Origin: Sebastes aleutianus
Lineage: Eukaryota > Chordata > Actinopteri > Perciformes > Sebastidae
DNA: 64,000 nt
Reading direction: 5' to 3'
Assembly: GCA_916700875.1 (NCBI GenBank)
Contig: CAKAKS010000062.1
Coordinates: 10,758,960 to 10,822,959, forward strand
The position numbers were made by a program, and so were the translations under genes. Below are positions 23,134 through 34,460 of this stretch, piece by piece; position 1 is the first letter of the stretch; every line of letters starts with the position of its first letter. The notes under the pieces are model-generated. The model saw only the letters and a program-made list of their open reading frames with translations. It was not told where the DNA came from and made no database searches.

Positions 23134-23957
23134 ACGGAATGTAGACCAAGTAAAATATTAGATACCATGTCTGTCTGATTAGGCAGGACAATGAAGTTGT
23201 CTTCAGCAAATCCTCGCCAGAAGTCTACCCAACTTCCATCTGAAAAGAGGCCCTCTAAGCCAAAACGACTGAAAACACTTGTGTGAGTAAATCAGGGATT
23301 GACAGACACTATAATACTATTTCAGTACCAGTTTTCACACAGTCATATTATGTTGATAATTTCTTTGTTTTTACCATCCTTGTGGCATCCAGATTCTAGC
23401 GTGCTCTACTTGTGACTGGTTTTACTTGGTTGTCCAGTTTTGAAGCAGTATATGTTTAATTCTTCCTAGTATACATTACACTTGATTTCTGTTCAAAGAC
23501 TGTAAATTACTTTGTTGCTTTTCTTGGTATGTCAGTCAAAGACTAGAGAGGCGGATCTGTCTGTGAAATGTTGCCATTAAATATTTAGCTTTGTAGATGT
23601 TGTCTGCGACTCGTTTTTCCTGCCGACTGCTGTGCGATGACGAGGCGTTTTCATCCTAAATGATGTACTGACCTACAGCATTTATTCTTTCTAAAAAAAC
23701 AAAAGAAAAAGAAATTAATGCTATCACAGTCATCACAATTTACAGTTCCCTGTTTTTATTAATTTACTTTAGCCATCAAATATAGATTGTTAGCTACTTA
23801 TCTTCAACTAAAACCCAACAGGTAAAAGTATTATACAATTATTTTTAAGCTTGAGTACTCTATAGCTGATGTGCTCTAAACTAAAATGGTTAAAATTTGT
23901 ACCTGCAAATAAAGATATCTTTAAACAATTAACAAAAATCACCATCTAATGTAATTT

Positions 23958-24866
23958 TAGCAGCAGATTTACTTTTTTTTGGTACAATCTTTATTTATGG
24001 TTGTGCTGTAATATAGTAGTATTTTCGTTTGGACAGGTAGGATAAACTAAAAGTAATAACACCAAAAAAAATAAAGTAATAAAAGTAATAAGACAATTCT
24101 TGGTGAAATGTCTGTTTTTTGGAAATTATTGAAATATATAACAGGTTTATTTGATTGTTTATTTAGATCCCCATTAGCTTTTGCATAGCAGCAGCTATTC
24201 TTCCTGGGGTCCACATAGTTTACATGGTGACAATACAAAAATACACATTAATACTACTCATCATACACTAACATAAAACATTGTAATGCACGTCAACTGT
24301 AAATAAAACAATAACAACTGACACAGTTTAAATAACAAAAACACAAAGAAAATAGAGCGGCTCTGACTGAATCTATCATGATCTAACAGATAAATATCAT
24401 CATATAACATGGAATGCCCTTAATACCCTTACACACCCAAGAATACTTATTAATTACTAAAGTTTCTTCTTAAGTAATGCTCTTTTAGTGTTTTTTTTTT
24501 TAAAAACATATATATAATTTTGTTGTGTAATGTGATTTGATAATATGTATATATGGTAGGTAATATGTATATAAGTACATATAATTTTTTTTAATAATAA
24601 TTATATATATTATTGATTAAAAAGTAATATAATTTGAGTTGTGTTTGTATTTATTAAAAAAATAAAAAATAATTCCGTCATTGGCAGCAGAGTTACTTTT
24701 TTCGGTACAATCTTTATTTATTGTTGTGCTGAAAATGGTAATATAGTAATATTTTTGTTTGGACAGGTAGGATAAACTAAAAGTAATAACACCAACAAAA
24801 ATAAAGTAATAAGACAGTTCTTGGTGAAATGGCTGTTTTGGGAAATTATTGAAATATATAACAGGT
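23958..24866. repeat. Duplicated 180-bp block around a LINE tail
   Basis: Sequence at 23958-24146 (GGTACAATCTTTATTTAT, GGACAGGTAGGATAAACTAA, CTTGGTGAAATG, ATTGAAATATATAACAGGT) is repeated at 24689-24866. Between them, near 24150-24480, the minus strand carries a LINE-type end (GGACCCCAGGAAGAATAGCT, AATGGGGATCTAAATAAAC). 24480-25110 is TA-rich with further inverted fragments (ATTCCGTCATTGG at 24674 and 25125). No gene seen. Confidence 0.7.
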
Positions 24867-25146
24867 AATATGTATATATGTAGATGTACAAAAATAAAAA
24901 ATAATTATATTACTTTTTAAACAATAATATATATATATATAAATATATATATTTTTTGTATATGTACATATATACATATTAAACTAAAACTAAAGCGAAT
25001 GACAGAATTTTTTTATTTATTTTTTATAAATACAAACATAACTCAAATTATATTACTTTTTAAACAATAAGATATATATATAATTTGAGTTATGTTTGTA
25101 TTTATTAAATAAATATAATAATAATTCCGTCATTGGTTTTAGTTGT

Positions 25147-25180
25147 ACTTCCGGTGTGAGGGGTCACACCAAAATGGCGC
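25147..25180 (+). promoter_or_regulatory. RRP7A core promoter motifs (ETS and YY1 type)
   Basis: ACTTCCGG (an ETS/GABP site on the minus strand) lies 20 bp before the RRP7A start, and AAAATGGCGCC over the ATG resembles YY1. Both are common in TATA-less ribosome-biogenesis promoters. Inferred, not tested. Confidence 0.5.
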
Positions 25181-27247
25181 CGTCCAAGAAGAAACATGCC
25201 ATCAGCCAGGCTTGTGTTATTCCTGGAGGATTTACAGGTATTAATGACTAAATGAAGAATATTAAGTTATCTTTTCTCTAGCATACTGATTTATCCTCTG
25301 ACGGAAGTTTAACTTGGTGGTTTTAGCCGGTTTGAGTGGTTATTGTAAGTTCCTGTACTGAGTGATGTGTTGGCTTTATTTAACTTTATATAACTTTCTG
25401 TATTTGTCTCTGTGTGTCTCTTCGCAGTGTTGTCTTTACGGTTTAGTTCCGACAGCGTCGCACAGCACAAGCTGTACGTGAAAGAGCACAAAGTGCGAGC
25501 AGAGAAGAGTTCCCGCAGACCGATGGACAGGACTCTGTTTGTGCTCAACATCCCCCCTTACTGCCCACAGGTACAGTCCATGGAGCTACCTGTCTGCTCG
25601 AGGGGATGTGTTGTATTCATCTTTTTAAATCTTATTATTTCAGTTTAATTGGATAGGAATGAGGATTCTGCCTTTACCTAGACAAAGACCATAATTCATT
25701 TCATTTCAAAATTTATTTCGAACATGTAGAATACAAAAAAATAAATAAATAAAGAAAGAAAAAGAATGATCATACCAACAAGTGGACAGTCAGAAACAAG
25801 TAGTATTTACATACAATGAAAGAATAAGAAAAATAAATTGTCAACACTTGATGCCTTGATTTACATATTCGAAAAGGAGTGAGAGAAGAAGTATAAACTG
25901 ATTTAATCCCACCCCTTCTCCATAAGTTAATTATTAACCAGCTTACTTATTGAGCCATACATATACACTAATTTGATTTTCCTAAATTTGTCTAACTATA
26001 ATTATTATTATTTATAATTATTCTAACTATAATATATATATTTTATATAATATAATTAATAATTCATTTTATTTAAATTCATTTTATTATCCTAGAAATG
26101 CAGACTAACGCTCATTCCTGCCCTGCTGTGCTGTGTATGTTCCCAGGATGTTGTCAAAGAGCTGTTCTCTCAGTTTGGCTCTGTGGAGTCGGTGGAGCTG
26201 AGGGACCACCCGGGCTCCACTCGGGAGTCTGGACCTAAGCTGTCCAGGTTCTTTAAACCAGTTGAAAAACAGGTTGGCCCGCACTGCTGCTGAAGAGCTC
26301 TCTCTGCTGTGACACCATGAGCAAACATTCACTGTACACTGTGTTATGTTCGGTATATTTCAGGTCAATATTTCTCTGTCTGTCCCTTTCCAGGGTTTCA
26401 AAGTCGGCTACGTTGTGTTCCAAAGCTCCTCCAGTTTAACAGCAGCTAAATCACACCCACATGATGTTCCTCTGGTGGTCTGCACAGAGCAGCGTCCAGT
26501 GAGGACAGGAACACAGAGTGAGTGACGCTACACTGATGGATTCATTTTTAATCATGCATGGTTTAATAGTGTGAGCCAGGTCCTTGTTGATCAGACATAT
26601 TCATCAGTCTTCTGACACATTTCATGTTATTTGTTGCTCTTTCTTACACCAGAATGGATTCAACAGTACACCGAGTCTTTCATTCATCCGGACAAACTGC
26701 AACAAATAGTCGACTCCTTCATGGAAGGCTACGACAAGCGGAAAGAGGAGGTGAGACTTCTGCTGCTCTTCCTCCAGCGTCACACGCCCATCTAGTCAAC
26801 GTGACTTCAACGTGATGTTTTTTCTTGTGTCACAGGAAGCGGACAGGCAGAGGAAGGAGGCCGAGCAGCAGCAAGAGGATGAAGAGGGCTGGGTGAAGGT
26901 CACGAGAGGACCCAAGGGCACCAAGGGCCGCCCCCACAGCGAGGCAGCCAACAAGAGGACTCTACAGAAAGAGATGAGGAAGAAGAAGAGGAAGGAGCTC
27001 ATGAACTTCTACACCTGGCAGCAGAGAAACACACAGAAAGAACGTAAGTTAATTCTCTTCTTCATCTTCAGGCTAGAATTTGTCCTTGATGTAGGGTCAA
27101 GGAGACAGAGAAGCCATCAAGCTTTTGTTATGGCTAACTCTATCCTGTTTCTTTTTTTCAGATATTGCTGAACTGAGGAAAAAGTTTGAGGAGGATAAAC
27201 AGAAAATATCTCTGCTGAGGGCACAGAGAAAGTTCAGACCTTACTGA
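25174..27247 (+). CDS. rrp7a: RRP7A, ribosomal RNA processing factor
   Basis: Seven exons: 25174-25237, 25428-25570, 26147-26272, 26394-26517, 26653-26750, 26836-27043, 27162-27247; 849 nt, 282 residues (human 280). RRP7 acts in the nucleolus in small-subunit pre-rRNA processing, in a UTP-C/CK2-associated module. Visible features: N-terminal lysine patch (MAPSKKKHAISQ); RRM-like domain with RTLFVLNIPPYC as RNP2 and GFKVGYVVFQSS as RNP1 equivalent; linker KWIQQYTESF; and the conserved C-terminal RRP7 domain (EEGWVKVTRG, basic helix MRKKKRKELMNFYTWQ, ending LRAQRKFRPY). AATAAA at 27330 follows the stop by 83 bp. Intron 2 contains a LINE tail. Confidence 0.96.
25640..26095 (-). mobile_element. 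LINE 3' tail in RRP7A intron 2
   Basis: Reverse-strand phrases GGGTGGGATTAAAT, CTTTTCGAATATG, CTACATGTTCGAAATAAATT and TGAAATGAAATGAAT are a common teleost LINE 3' end. A close copy is at 32591-33005 in the same orientation, and similarity extends past both ends (CAGTTTAATTGG, GAGGATTCTGCCTTTACCTA), so the duplicated unit is larger than the tail. Confidence 0.65.
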
Positions 27248-27329
27248 GGCAACTTTCCCAACTTTCCTTTCCTCATTTCACTGCTTTTGTATGTTTTAGC
27301 TACGATATAACCCTGAACATTTTTGTGTC

Positions 27330-27335
27330 AATAAA
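27330..27335 (+). promoter_or_regulatory. RRP7A poly(A) signal
   Basis: AATAAA 83 bp after the stop codon, giving a short 3' UTR. Confidence 0.75.
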
Positions 27336-27384
27336 CTATTATTCTAACTCACTTATTTTCATCATTATTGAATTACCAGCACCT

Positions 27385-27760
27385 CACAACCAAGGTTATT
27401 ATAGTAAACTAAAAAAAAGACCGCATGAATTTCCGTCAACTCTCGTGACATTGAACCACAGAAATTTAACAGACTTTACATTCCAGGTGACGGCGCTTCA
27501 CATCGGACAATAAAGTAGCGCTAAGATTAGACATGGCCATTCCTGCACAGTTCTCCTACCATGTATTTTGTATGTTTATGTAGCTACATACTTCTGAGAC
27601 ATTATAGCTGGCCCTAACAAAAACAAACTAAAACTATGAAAAACTAAAACTAGTAAACACACTCTGAAAACTAACTAAAACTAAACTAAAATGAAATCAA
27701 AGTCTAAAATAAAATAAAAACGAATTAAATTCAAAACTATTATAATCATTCTCACAACAG
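27385..27760. repeat. AAACTAAAAC-rich repeat between RRP7A and ZP gene
   Basis: Begins GGTTATTATAGTAAACTAAA and ends near TTCAAAACTATTATAATCAT with many CTAAAACTA phrases, resembling a known teleost MITE type; ends are roughly inverted (TTATTATAGT against ACTATTATAA). The remaining bases to 28030 show nothing codable. Confidence 0.5.
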
Positions 27761-28037
27761 ATGAAGGACATTTGGGAAACCATTGATGTTGGTAGAAGAA
27801 AGTATTTGATTAAAAAGGTGACATGCAGGACCAAGTACCAATGCCAAGTTTCATAAAATGAGAGTTCAAGTATCATTAAAAAAAAAACTAGCTTTTGGAA
27901 CCATTTGAACCAATGTGTTTTGGCCTTGATTTTACAAAAACAAATTAAACTAGCCATAATGAATGACTACAGCTTTTGATTATGATCAATCAAAATCAAT
28001 TACAAAGTACAAATGCACACCGCAAGCGATGAAATGC

Positions 28038-28043
28038 TTTATT
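28038..28043 (-). promoter_or_regulatory. Poly(A) signal overlapping the ZP gene stop codon
   Basis: On the minus strand the last codons read CAA TAA AGC, so AATAAA contains the stop (28039-28041). No other AATAAA is seen within the next 50 bp. The 3' UTR may be only 10-30 nt. Confidence 0.65.
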
Positions 28044-31000
28044 GAGATCGTTCACTGTCAACTTGTGCCTCGCAGACCGGCTGTGTTTCCGGCTTCTGCT
28101 TCTTTCTGATGTTTGACCACGCAGCGAACATCAGGACCAATAGCAGGGCGGCACCAACGCCAGAGAGAACATACACTGTCACCTGAAACACTGAGGAACA
28201 GAAAAAATATTTAATTCAAGTATTACCATTGGTTAATCACATGCCGACTATAGTCTTACTTGTCTTCTGTTTCACACATGGATTGTCCTCCAGTTCAGTG
28301 CCGTTCTGTCCCAGCAGCAGCGGCCCTAAAGAGACCAGCTGGACCTGGTCGGACTCAGACATTGCCTCTCTTCTCTGTCTCTCGCCCTCGGACGCTGTGG
28401 GAGGAGAGGCACCACGGGTTTATCACATATACACAGCACATACAGGAGAAAAAAACATACTGTAATATACTCACAAATGATGGCACAACGCTGCGCACAG
28501 TCATCTGTGCAGATTTCCACCCAACAGTAGAAGTACATCTAGGGGAGAGAGTACACGTTTGCAGAGATGCACAGTTTTATTTTATTATAATATGTGGGTG
28601 GGATATAACCTTACTTCCTCCACACTTGGATAGCCTGTGTGAGGGTCCAAGAAGGCAAAGGTCTTGACATCAAACCTCCTGACTTGGGAGTGGGAGGTGG
28701 TCTTCCCCTGGTTGTTCACGGGGACGGAGCTTCTCATGTTGTCCAAAGGGTTTGGACATCTATCCAGGAGGAGAAACAATTGTCAGCTGTTTGGTAACCT
28801 ACGCACATAATGCTGCTGAAATCGCCTCCGCCCTTACCCGTCATAGAGAAGCGTCCACACAGAGTGTCTAGACGCAGGGTAGGCAAAGCAATCCCGAACA
28901 CGTAGGGAGAGCGTGGGGTCTGGGGACGGCTGGGAGATGGAAATCTCCACATATGCAGCTTTGCGCAGGGGGATGGTTAGAGGAAGCTGGTCCTCGGGGA
29001 AGAAGGATGTGAAGGATGCGTCTAGAGGAATCACAAACGCAGTCTGTAAGGTTTAGTTCTAAGGACTTGAGACAATGCAATTTTTATTACCTTTGGCTAT
29101 TCTCATCTGCACTCTGATGGTTCCCAGTCCAACCACGGGCGGCGGGTTGGTCACTGCGTACAAGGACCGCAAGTCTGCCGCACGCTTTAAATGTGATGCG
29201 TCGTATTCACACTGGACCTGGAGACTAAACCCCCCACATACTCATCAGTACATACTGTATGTCAGCATCAGTCTAGTTTTCTAATCACTCTGTCAGAGCC
29301 ATCAGCTTTACAGTAAAAACTCACCTAAATGGAGAATGTTTGGTTATACTTTTAGTCTGCAGCTCCTCCACTTCCACCTCATAGATCCTCACGTCTCCGT
29401 CTACCTAAAAGTCGGGCAGAGAGGAATAGAGGAACAACATTTCAGTGAGACAATCGGCACTCTATACCAGGGACCCCTTACAGGGGAAAACATTTTCCAA
29501 GGACCCCGTCATAATCACAACACTGATTAAGCATAATGCTTACTACCATTTCTACTCTTAGATACCATTGGAACTATTTGTTTTCTAAAAATTGTCAACC
29601 TAAATACTTCAGACCTGTTTGATAGTGATAAACAGAAACACATTTCTATTTGAATCATGTTAAGATAAGATGAGATGATCCTTTATTAGTTCCACAGTGG
29701 GAAAATTTGCAATGATATTGAATGTTAATACCAGTTATATACCATTAAATGGGGTGATTTTATTCAAATTCCATTTGGACTCAAATTGACTGCATTAATA
29801 GCCTACATTTCAAGAAATTGCTCTTAAAAGTGTTCAGGGAATGAACAGTAGCAAGACTGGCATAGTCCTGATAAATCCAGATGTTTAAACATACCAGTCT
29901 AAAGCTGACTTTTAAGGGCTTCAACTTTAAAATAATGAACTTACTGCTGTGTGTCACAATCATATCAGAGTTTCTATCAGTCCAAAGCTAATGTCGGTGG
30001 GACTAATGGACACAATATGCTTGTTTTATTTGTGCAAATGGTCCCAATCTGTAGTATACTCTTTTGTCCAAATAATATTAAGTTAGAATCAAACTCTTGA
30101 CAAGTAGCATCACCTTCATCTTTGCACCACAGTCCATGACTCCGATCTTGAAGATGGCCGTGTCTGGGGTGGTGACCACAGGGGAACACTGTGGCTGATC
30201 CTTGACTATGAGGCTGCTGGGATCGATTGGTTGGTCTGTGTCCGTGGCCTTTACTGAGAACACAAAGTGTCCATCCAGAGAGCAGGCTGGAGGAACACAC
30301 GGGAACATGTTTTATATGTTCTCATTAGGAGGAAATGCCAGAGATAAATAATTTGCTTCCGTGTAAACAGTATTTTACATGCCATGACGAATGACAATCT
30401 TACCATTGAGTCTGTAGTAGCAGTTTAAATCGGGAGCATTCGTAGCAGCAGCCCAGTTTGTGGCAGGCATCACTAGAAATGCTTTGGTGGCCACAGTCCA
30501 CTCGCAGAGCTCTTTCTGTGTCACAGGTTCCAGGTAACGCTGTAGAAGAGCTGTGTTGTTAGTGTCCTAAGTAACAGGTAATATCACCCTTGTGTGTAAA
30601 GAAATTATTCTGAACTCTCGACCACCAGGGTCCAAAGAAAAATGTGCCACTTTAAGTTTCGATTGATGGAAGGTGATGGAAAAAGGAGAGCCCACTTCAG
30701 GTATTGAAGACATAACGTGTCAATGAGCTTCCTCGCCCACATCGGCTGTCTCCACTCACGTGTTGGGATAAGTTGAGTCCTGCCGCTGCGTCTCTTTATC
30801 AGAGGACAGCTGATATTTACCCCGAACCATCGATGATCCTTTCCCGTCAGCTGTACCTGCAGAGGGATGACCACTTTGCTGCTCTGAGGATCAAAAGGTC
30901 AGCACAATTATGTGGATGTTAAGAAGTCATACACACCATTTTACATTCACATGCGCACACAAACACACAGTGCAGTGAAGACTTCTCATTGTACACTAAA

Positions 31001-32064
31001 TAGGTACATTTCCATTTTGAGTTTGGGAGCTGAAAACTTCCAGGTAGACACATTTCCATTCCTATAAATGCTTCACTATTTGTAGCAATCTATAGTGTTG
31101 TATTTACAGATATTGTGGGGAAGGTGTTGCAATTTAGTCACCTTGCTTTTTAAAATAAGACGAACACAATGGGGGGGACAAAGGAGGACGGTCTGCAAGA
31201 CAGATAATAATGTCCACATTGCACTTTCATAGACTAAGTTACTGGAGTTACCCTGCACTATACTCATTTTTAACAGTCTCTTCTGCACTATATTCATTTT
31301 TTTAATAGTCATGTATCACAGCTGTTACCCTGCACTATATTCAGTTTTAACAGATTTCTTCATCTCCTTGTATTTTTATATCTGGTATATTTTTTTGTAC
31401 TTTGCACTACTAACTTTTTTACTGCCTTTTTACTAACATGTTTTTGCACTATGGAACTGAGATGCTGGAAACTTGAATTTCCCTCGGGATCAAAAACGTT
31501 ACTATCTATCTATCTATCTATCTATTTATCCATCTATCTATTTATCTATCAGTAACTTTCACACAGTCCCTTATTTACCTCAATATGTGCGTAGCAACTG
31601 TCATATCTGCTGTAGAAGGAGAGGCTCTGGTTTTTCTCTCTGCCCAGTCTCACTCCACAGGACCCCTCAGATTGAAGCACTGGAATTCTGGCCCCTGTCA
31701 TGTCTAAGAAAACAACAAAAGCACATGCACAATATTGGTTAATTCAATGCAAATGTTGAAAACCTATTTTGAAATTAAAAGACTGACAGTCACAAAAGCT
31801 TGCTGAAACAATCTCCAACCATGTTTGCCATCTCAGGGGTTGGAAATTTAACATTTCAACAATAAAGAACACAATCTCACCTTTAACATGTATGTTACTT
31901 TTGACCAGTGGACCAAAAACAGCTCTCATCCTCCGACCAGAGCAGGTGACTCTGGGCAGCACGAGCTGCTCAGGTGTTTTCTTTGAGAAACACCAACAGT
32001 GCTGAGCCATGACAGCAAAAATTAAAGCAATCAAACAAAGTTTTGCACAATGATAATTCCACAT
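28039..32064 (-). CDS. Zona pellucida-domain egg-coat glycoprotein (ZP1/2/4 or ZPAX type)
   Basis: Twelve exons in transcript order: 32064-31881, 31703-31579, 30883-30760, 30550-30404, 30286-30114, 29404-29325, 29224-29091, 29021-28838, 28759-28615, 28538-28475, 28394-28260, 28190-28039; 1647 nt, 548 residues, phases consistent. Signal peptide is at about 1-26 (LCLIALIFAVMAQHCWC). An N-terminal ZP-N-like module ends NISCP. A short Cys-containing linker (CEWTV to LNCYYRL) may be a worn trefoil. The ZP module starts ACSLDGHFVFSV, with VRVQMRIAKD and VRDCFAYPAS in the ZP-C half. RQRR at 459-462 is a furin-type cleavage site, followed by a membrane helix at about 502-523 and a short basic tail. 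Such proteins polymerise in the vitelline envelope after furin release. The exon 3/4 junction was chosen by phase. Exact paralogue is unsure. Confidence 0.85.
31247..31546 (+). mobile_element. LINE 3' tail with TATC microsatellite
   Basis: In ZP gene intron 2. Reads CTGCACTATATTCA repeats, then GATGCTGGAAACTTGAATTT CCCTCGGGATC and TATC repeats. Opposite-orientation sibling of 15326-15640. A short tail of another LINE type (AAGATGAGATGATCCTTTAT, minus sense) is near 29663-29715 in intron 5. Confidence 0.7.
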
Positions 32065-32117
32065 CTCCTTATGATTTAGATGTTTTGGGTCTTGTACGGT
32101 TTTGGTCTCAGAAACAG

Positions 32118-32153
32118 CACGTGCTTTTTTGACGCGTGGAAGTGGGTCACGTG
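32118..32153. promoter_or_regulatory. Paired CACGTG E-boxes upstream of the ZP gene
   Basis: CACGTG at 32118-32123 and 32148-32153, 54 and 84 bp above the ZP start codon. FIGLA controls vertebrate ZP genes through CANNTG E-boxes near the start, so these are reasonable candidates; CACGTG is also bound by other bHLH factors. Confidence 0.45.
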
Positions 32154-32590
32154 ACTTGTGTTAATTAGGGTTAATTGGTTTGAAGCTTGCTGCGTCCTCT
32201 ACCAGAGCACGAGGGCTTCACTTCATGTAGGTATGTATTTATTGTCATTCTTGTAATAAAAAAAAAAAAGTTGAAATGATGTCACAGCTGTGCGCCCTGA
32301 GAGCTACTTTGAAAAAGTAGGGCAGAATGAGCTGGTGATTAATAAAAAGGTCAACGTTTAAATAATACATAATCATGCTGAGCACATGCATGTATCCTCA
32401 GGGAGCCATTAAATGAAACCATTGCGTAACTCAAAGGTCTTGCCAACCTCTCCTTCTCCCTATGGCAGTGCTTGTACCCATCATCTAATTAATATTACAT
32501 GGGCAATATTAAACCTTTACTCACTGCTGCATAGTGATTGGATTTGGAACCAATGTTATATTTAGCAAGTGCACAAAATTTCATCTTTAT

Positions 32591-32994
32591 AAATGTTATT
32601 ATTTCAGTTTAATTGGGAGGAATGAGGATTCTGCCTTTACCTAGACACAGACACATAATTCATTTCATTTCAAAATTTATTTCGAAGATGTAGAATACAA
32701 CAAAAAAAATAAAATAAAAAATAAAGAAAAAGAATGAGCATACAAACAAGTGGACAGTCAGAAACAAGTAGTATTTACATACAATGAAAAGCACAAAGAA
32801 AAAAATAAATTGTCAATACTTGATGCCTTGATTCGAAAAGGAGTGAGAAGAAGTATAAACTTATTTAATCCCACCCCTTCTCCATAAGTCAATTATTAAT
32901 TATTAACCAGCTTCCTTATTGAGCCATACATATACTCTAATTAAATTTTCCTGAATTTGTCTGACTATAATTATTATTATTTATAATTATTCTA

Positions 32995-33034
<40 letters not shown>

Positions 33035-33640
33035 ATATATATATATATACATACATATATATATATATATATGTTTTGGCACATAAAACTGTATAAAGGA
33101 CAACATGCTTTATATACTGTAGTTTACCTTATTACAGAGGGCACTTACAAGAATGAGGTTACAGTTTATATCACCATATACGTATATGTACCAAATATGT
33201 ACCATATTTATACTACTACTAATAACAATAATAATAATAATACTGCAACTACTACTTGTAATGATAATTTTATGATTGCAGGTTATTTTGATGTTTAAAA
33301 CACTATAGATAAATAATCATTGTGCACATAATTTGAGACCTCTAAAAATATAGCAAAAGAAAATATAAAAAAACTTAATACTACAAACTAATCTCATCTG
33401 TACCATATTTATACTACTGCTACTAATACTGCAACTACTACTTGTAATAATAAATCTTATGATTGCAGGTTATTTTGATGTTTAAAACATTATAAATAAA
33501 TAGTCATAATTTGAGACCTCTAAAAATATAGCAAAAGCGAAATACTACAACAAATACACTATAATACAAGTGTTATTTCACATCACTAGTTGTTACATAA
33601 GTAACGTTAGTATACAGTACAATATTTATATATATATTTT
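32591..33640. repeat. Joined copies of two dispersed repeats
   Basis: 32591-33005 matches 25629-26095 (LINE tail plus flanks). After a TA microsatellite (33005-33070), 33060-33640 matches 12955-13560. The rest of the ZP/WBP2NL interval holds nothing codable at 32160-32590 and AT-rich sequence at 33640-34140 with a long TA run at 34033-34140. Confidence 0.8.
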
Positions 33641-34032
33641 TATATATATATATATACCTTAAAGGACCTGGATTTTTCAATTAGGATTAGGATTTTAATT
33701 GTTTAATCTCGTTTTTTTCTTTTAAACCCTCAAAGACTTTAATTCCTTCTGTCTTTTATTTTGAGCTGATGTTACCTTCCCTCAAGGGTTCATTTATGGA
33801 TTATCTGAATGAGTTATCTTAACAGAAACAGTTCCACAAAAATACTCTAATCTTTCACTTTAATTAAACATTTATTCGTTTTTTTTAAGAGGTAAAAAAT
33901 TCTTAAAATTTACAAAATAAAATTACAATTTTAAGGTTATATAATGGATAAATAAATGGATAACAATATATTAAGGGTTTTAATTGGTTCTCTCATTAGT
34001 TTAAAGGTTTATAGTTTAGTATAGTTTAAAGG

Positions 34033-34101
<69 letters not shown>

Positions 34102-34104
34102 ATA

Positions 34105-34143
<39 letters not shown>

Positions 34144-34144
34144 A

Positions 34145-34210
34145 TTCACAGTTGTATAGAAAGTCATTATATATACATATATATATAATGACTTTCTATA
34201 CAACTGTGAA
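34145..34210. repeat. 66-bp perfect hairpin
   Basis: TTCACAGTTGTATAGAAAGT CATTATATATA is followed at once by its reverse complement ending ACTTTCTATACAACTGTGAA. The stem is about 30 bp with a tiny loop, directly after a TA microsatellite and 250 bp above the WBP2NL start. Probably a minimal MITE or a TA-slippage-born palindrome. Confidence 0.9.
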
Positions 34211-34347
34211 GCCAGAGAACTTGGAGCTATTTGCTCGATCAGATGCCGAGCAGTGATCTAAATGTGCAGGTTTCAGCAGCACACAGCAGTTCGTCTGTGT
34301 GCTAATGATGTTGACTGTCTCACGGTAAATCACGAGTTGTCACGTTG

Positions 34348-34366
34348 TGACGTAACGCCGTGACGT
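34348..34366. promoter_or_regulatory. CRE-like sites in WBP2NL promoter
   Basis: TGACGTAA at 34348-34355 and TGACGT at 34361-34366 lie about 100 bp before the start codon in a locally GC-rich stretch. They match CREB/ATF half-sites and fit a germ-cell-active gene, but binding is inferred. Confidence 0.4.
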
Positions 34367-34460
34367 TTCTGGGGCATCCCCGTCGGGCGTTCATCATCAT
34401 CATCATCCTCATCAGACTGTAGCAGCAGCAGAGAGAGAGAGCAGAAGACGTCTCCTAAAC

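Noticed and set aside
30605..30760. Longer coding exon 3 of the ZP gene
   Set aside because: The frame stays open past 30760, but a good donor (C then GTGAGT) and the phase of exon 4 support ending at 30760.
34145..34210. Hairpin as a microRNA gene
   Set aside because: A perfect stem with no bulges and a TA-rich loop fits a young palindrome better than a pre-miRNA; kept only as a finding to test.
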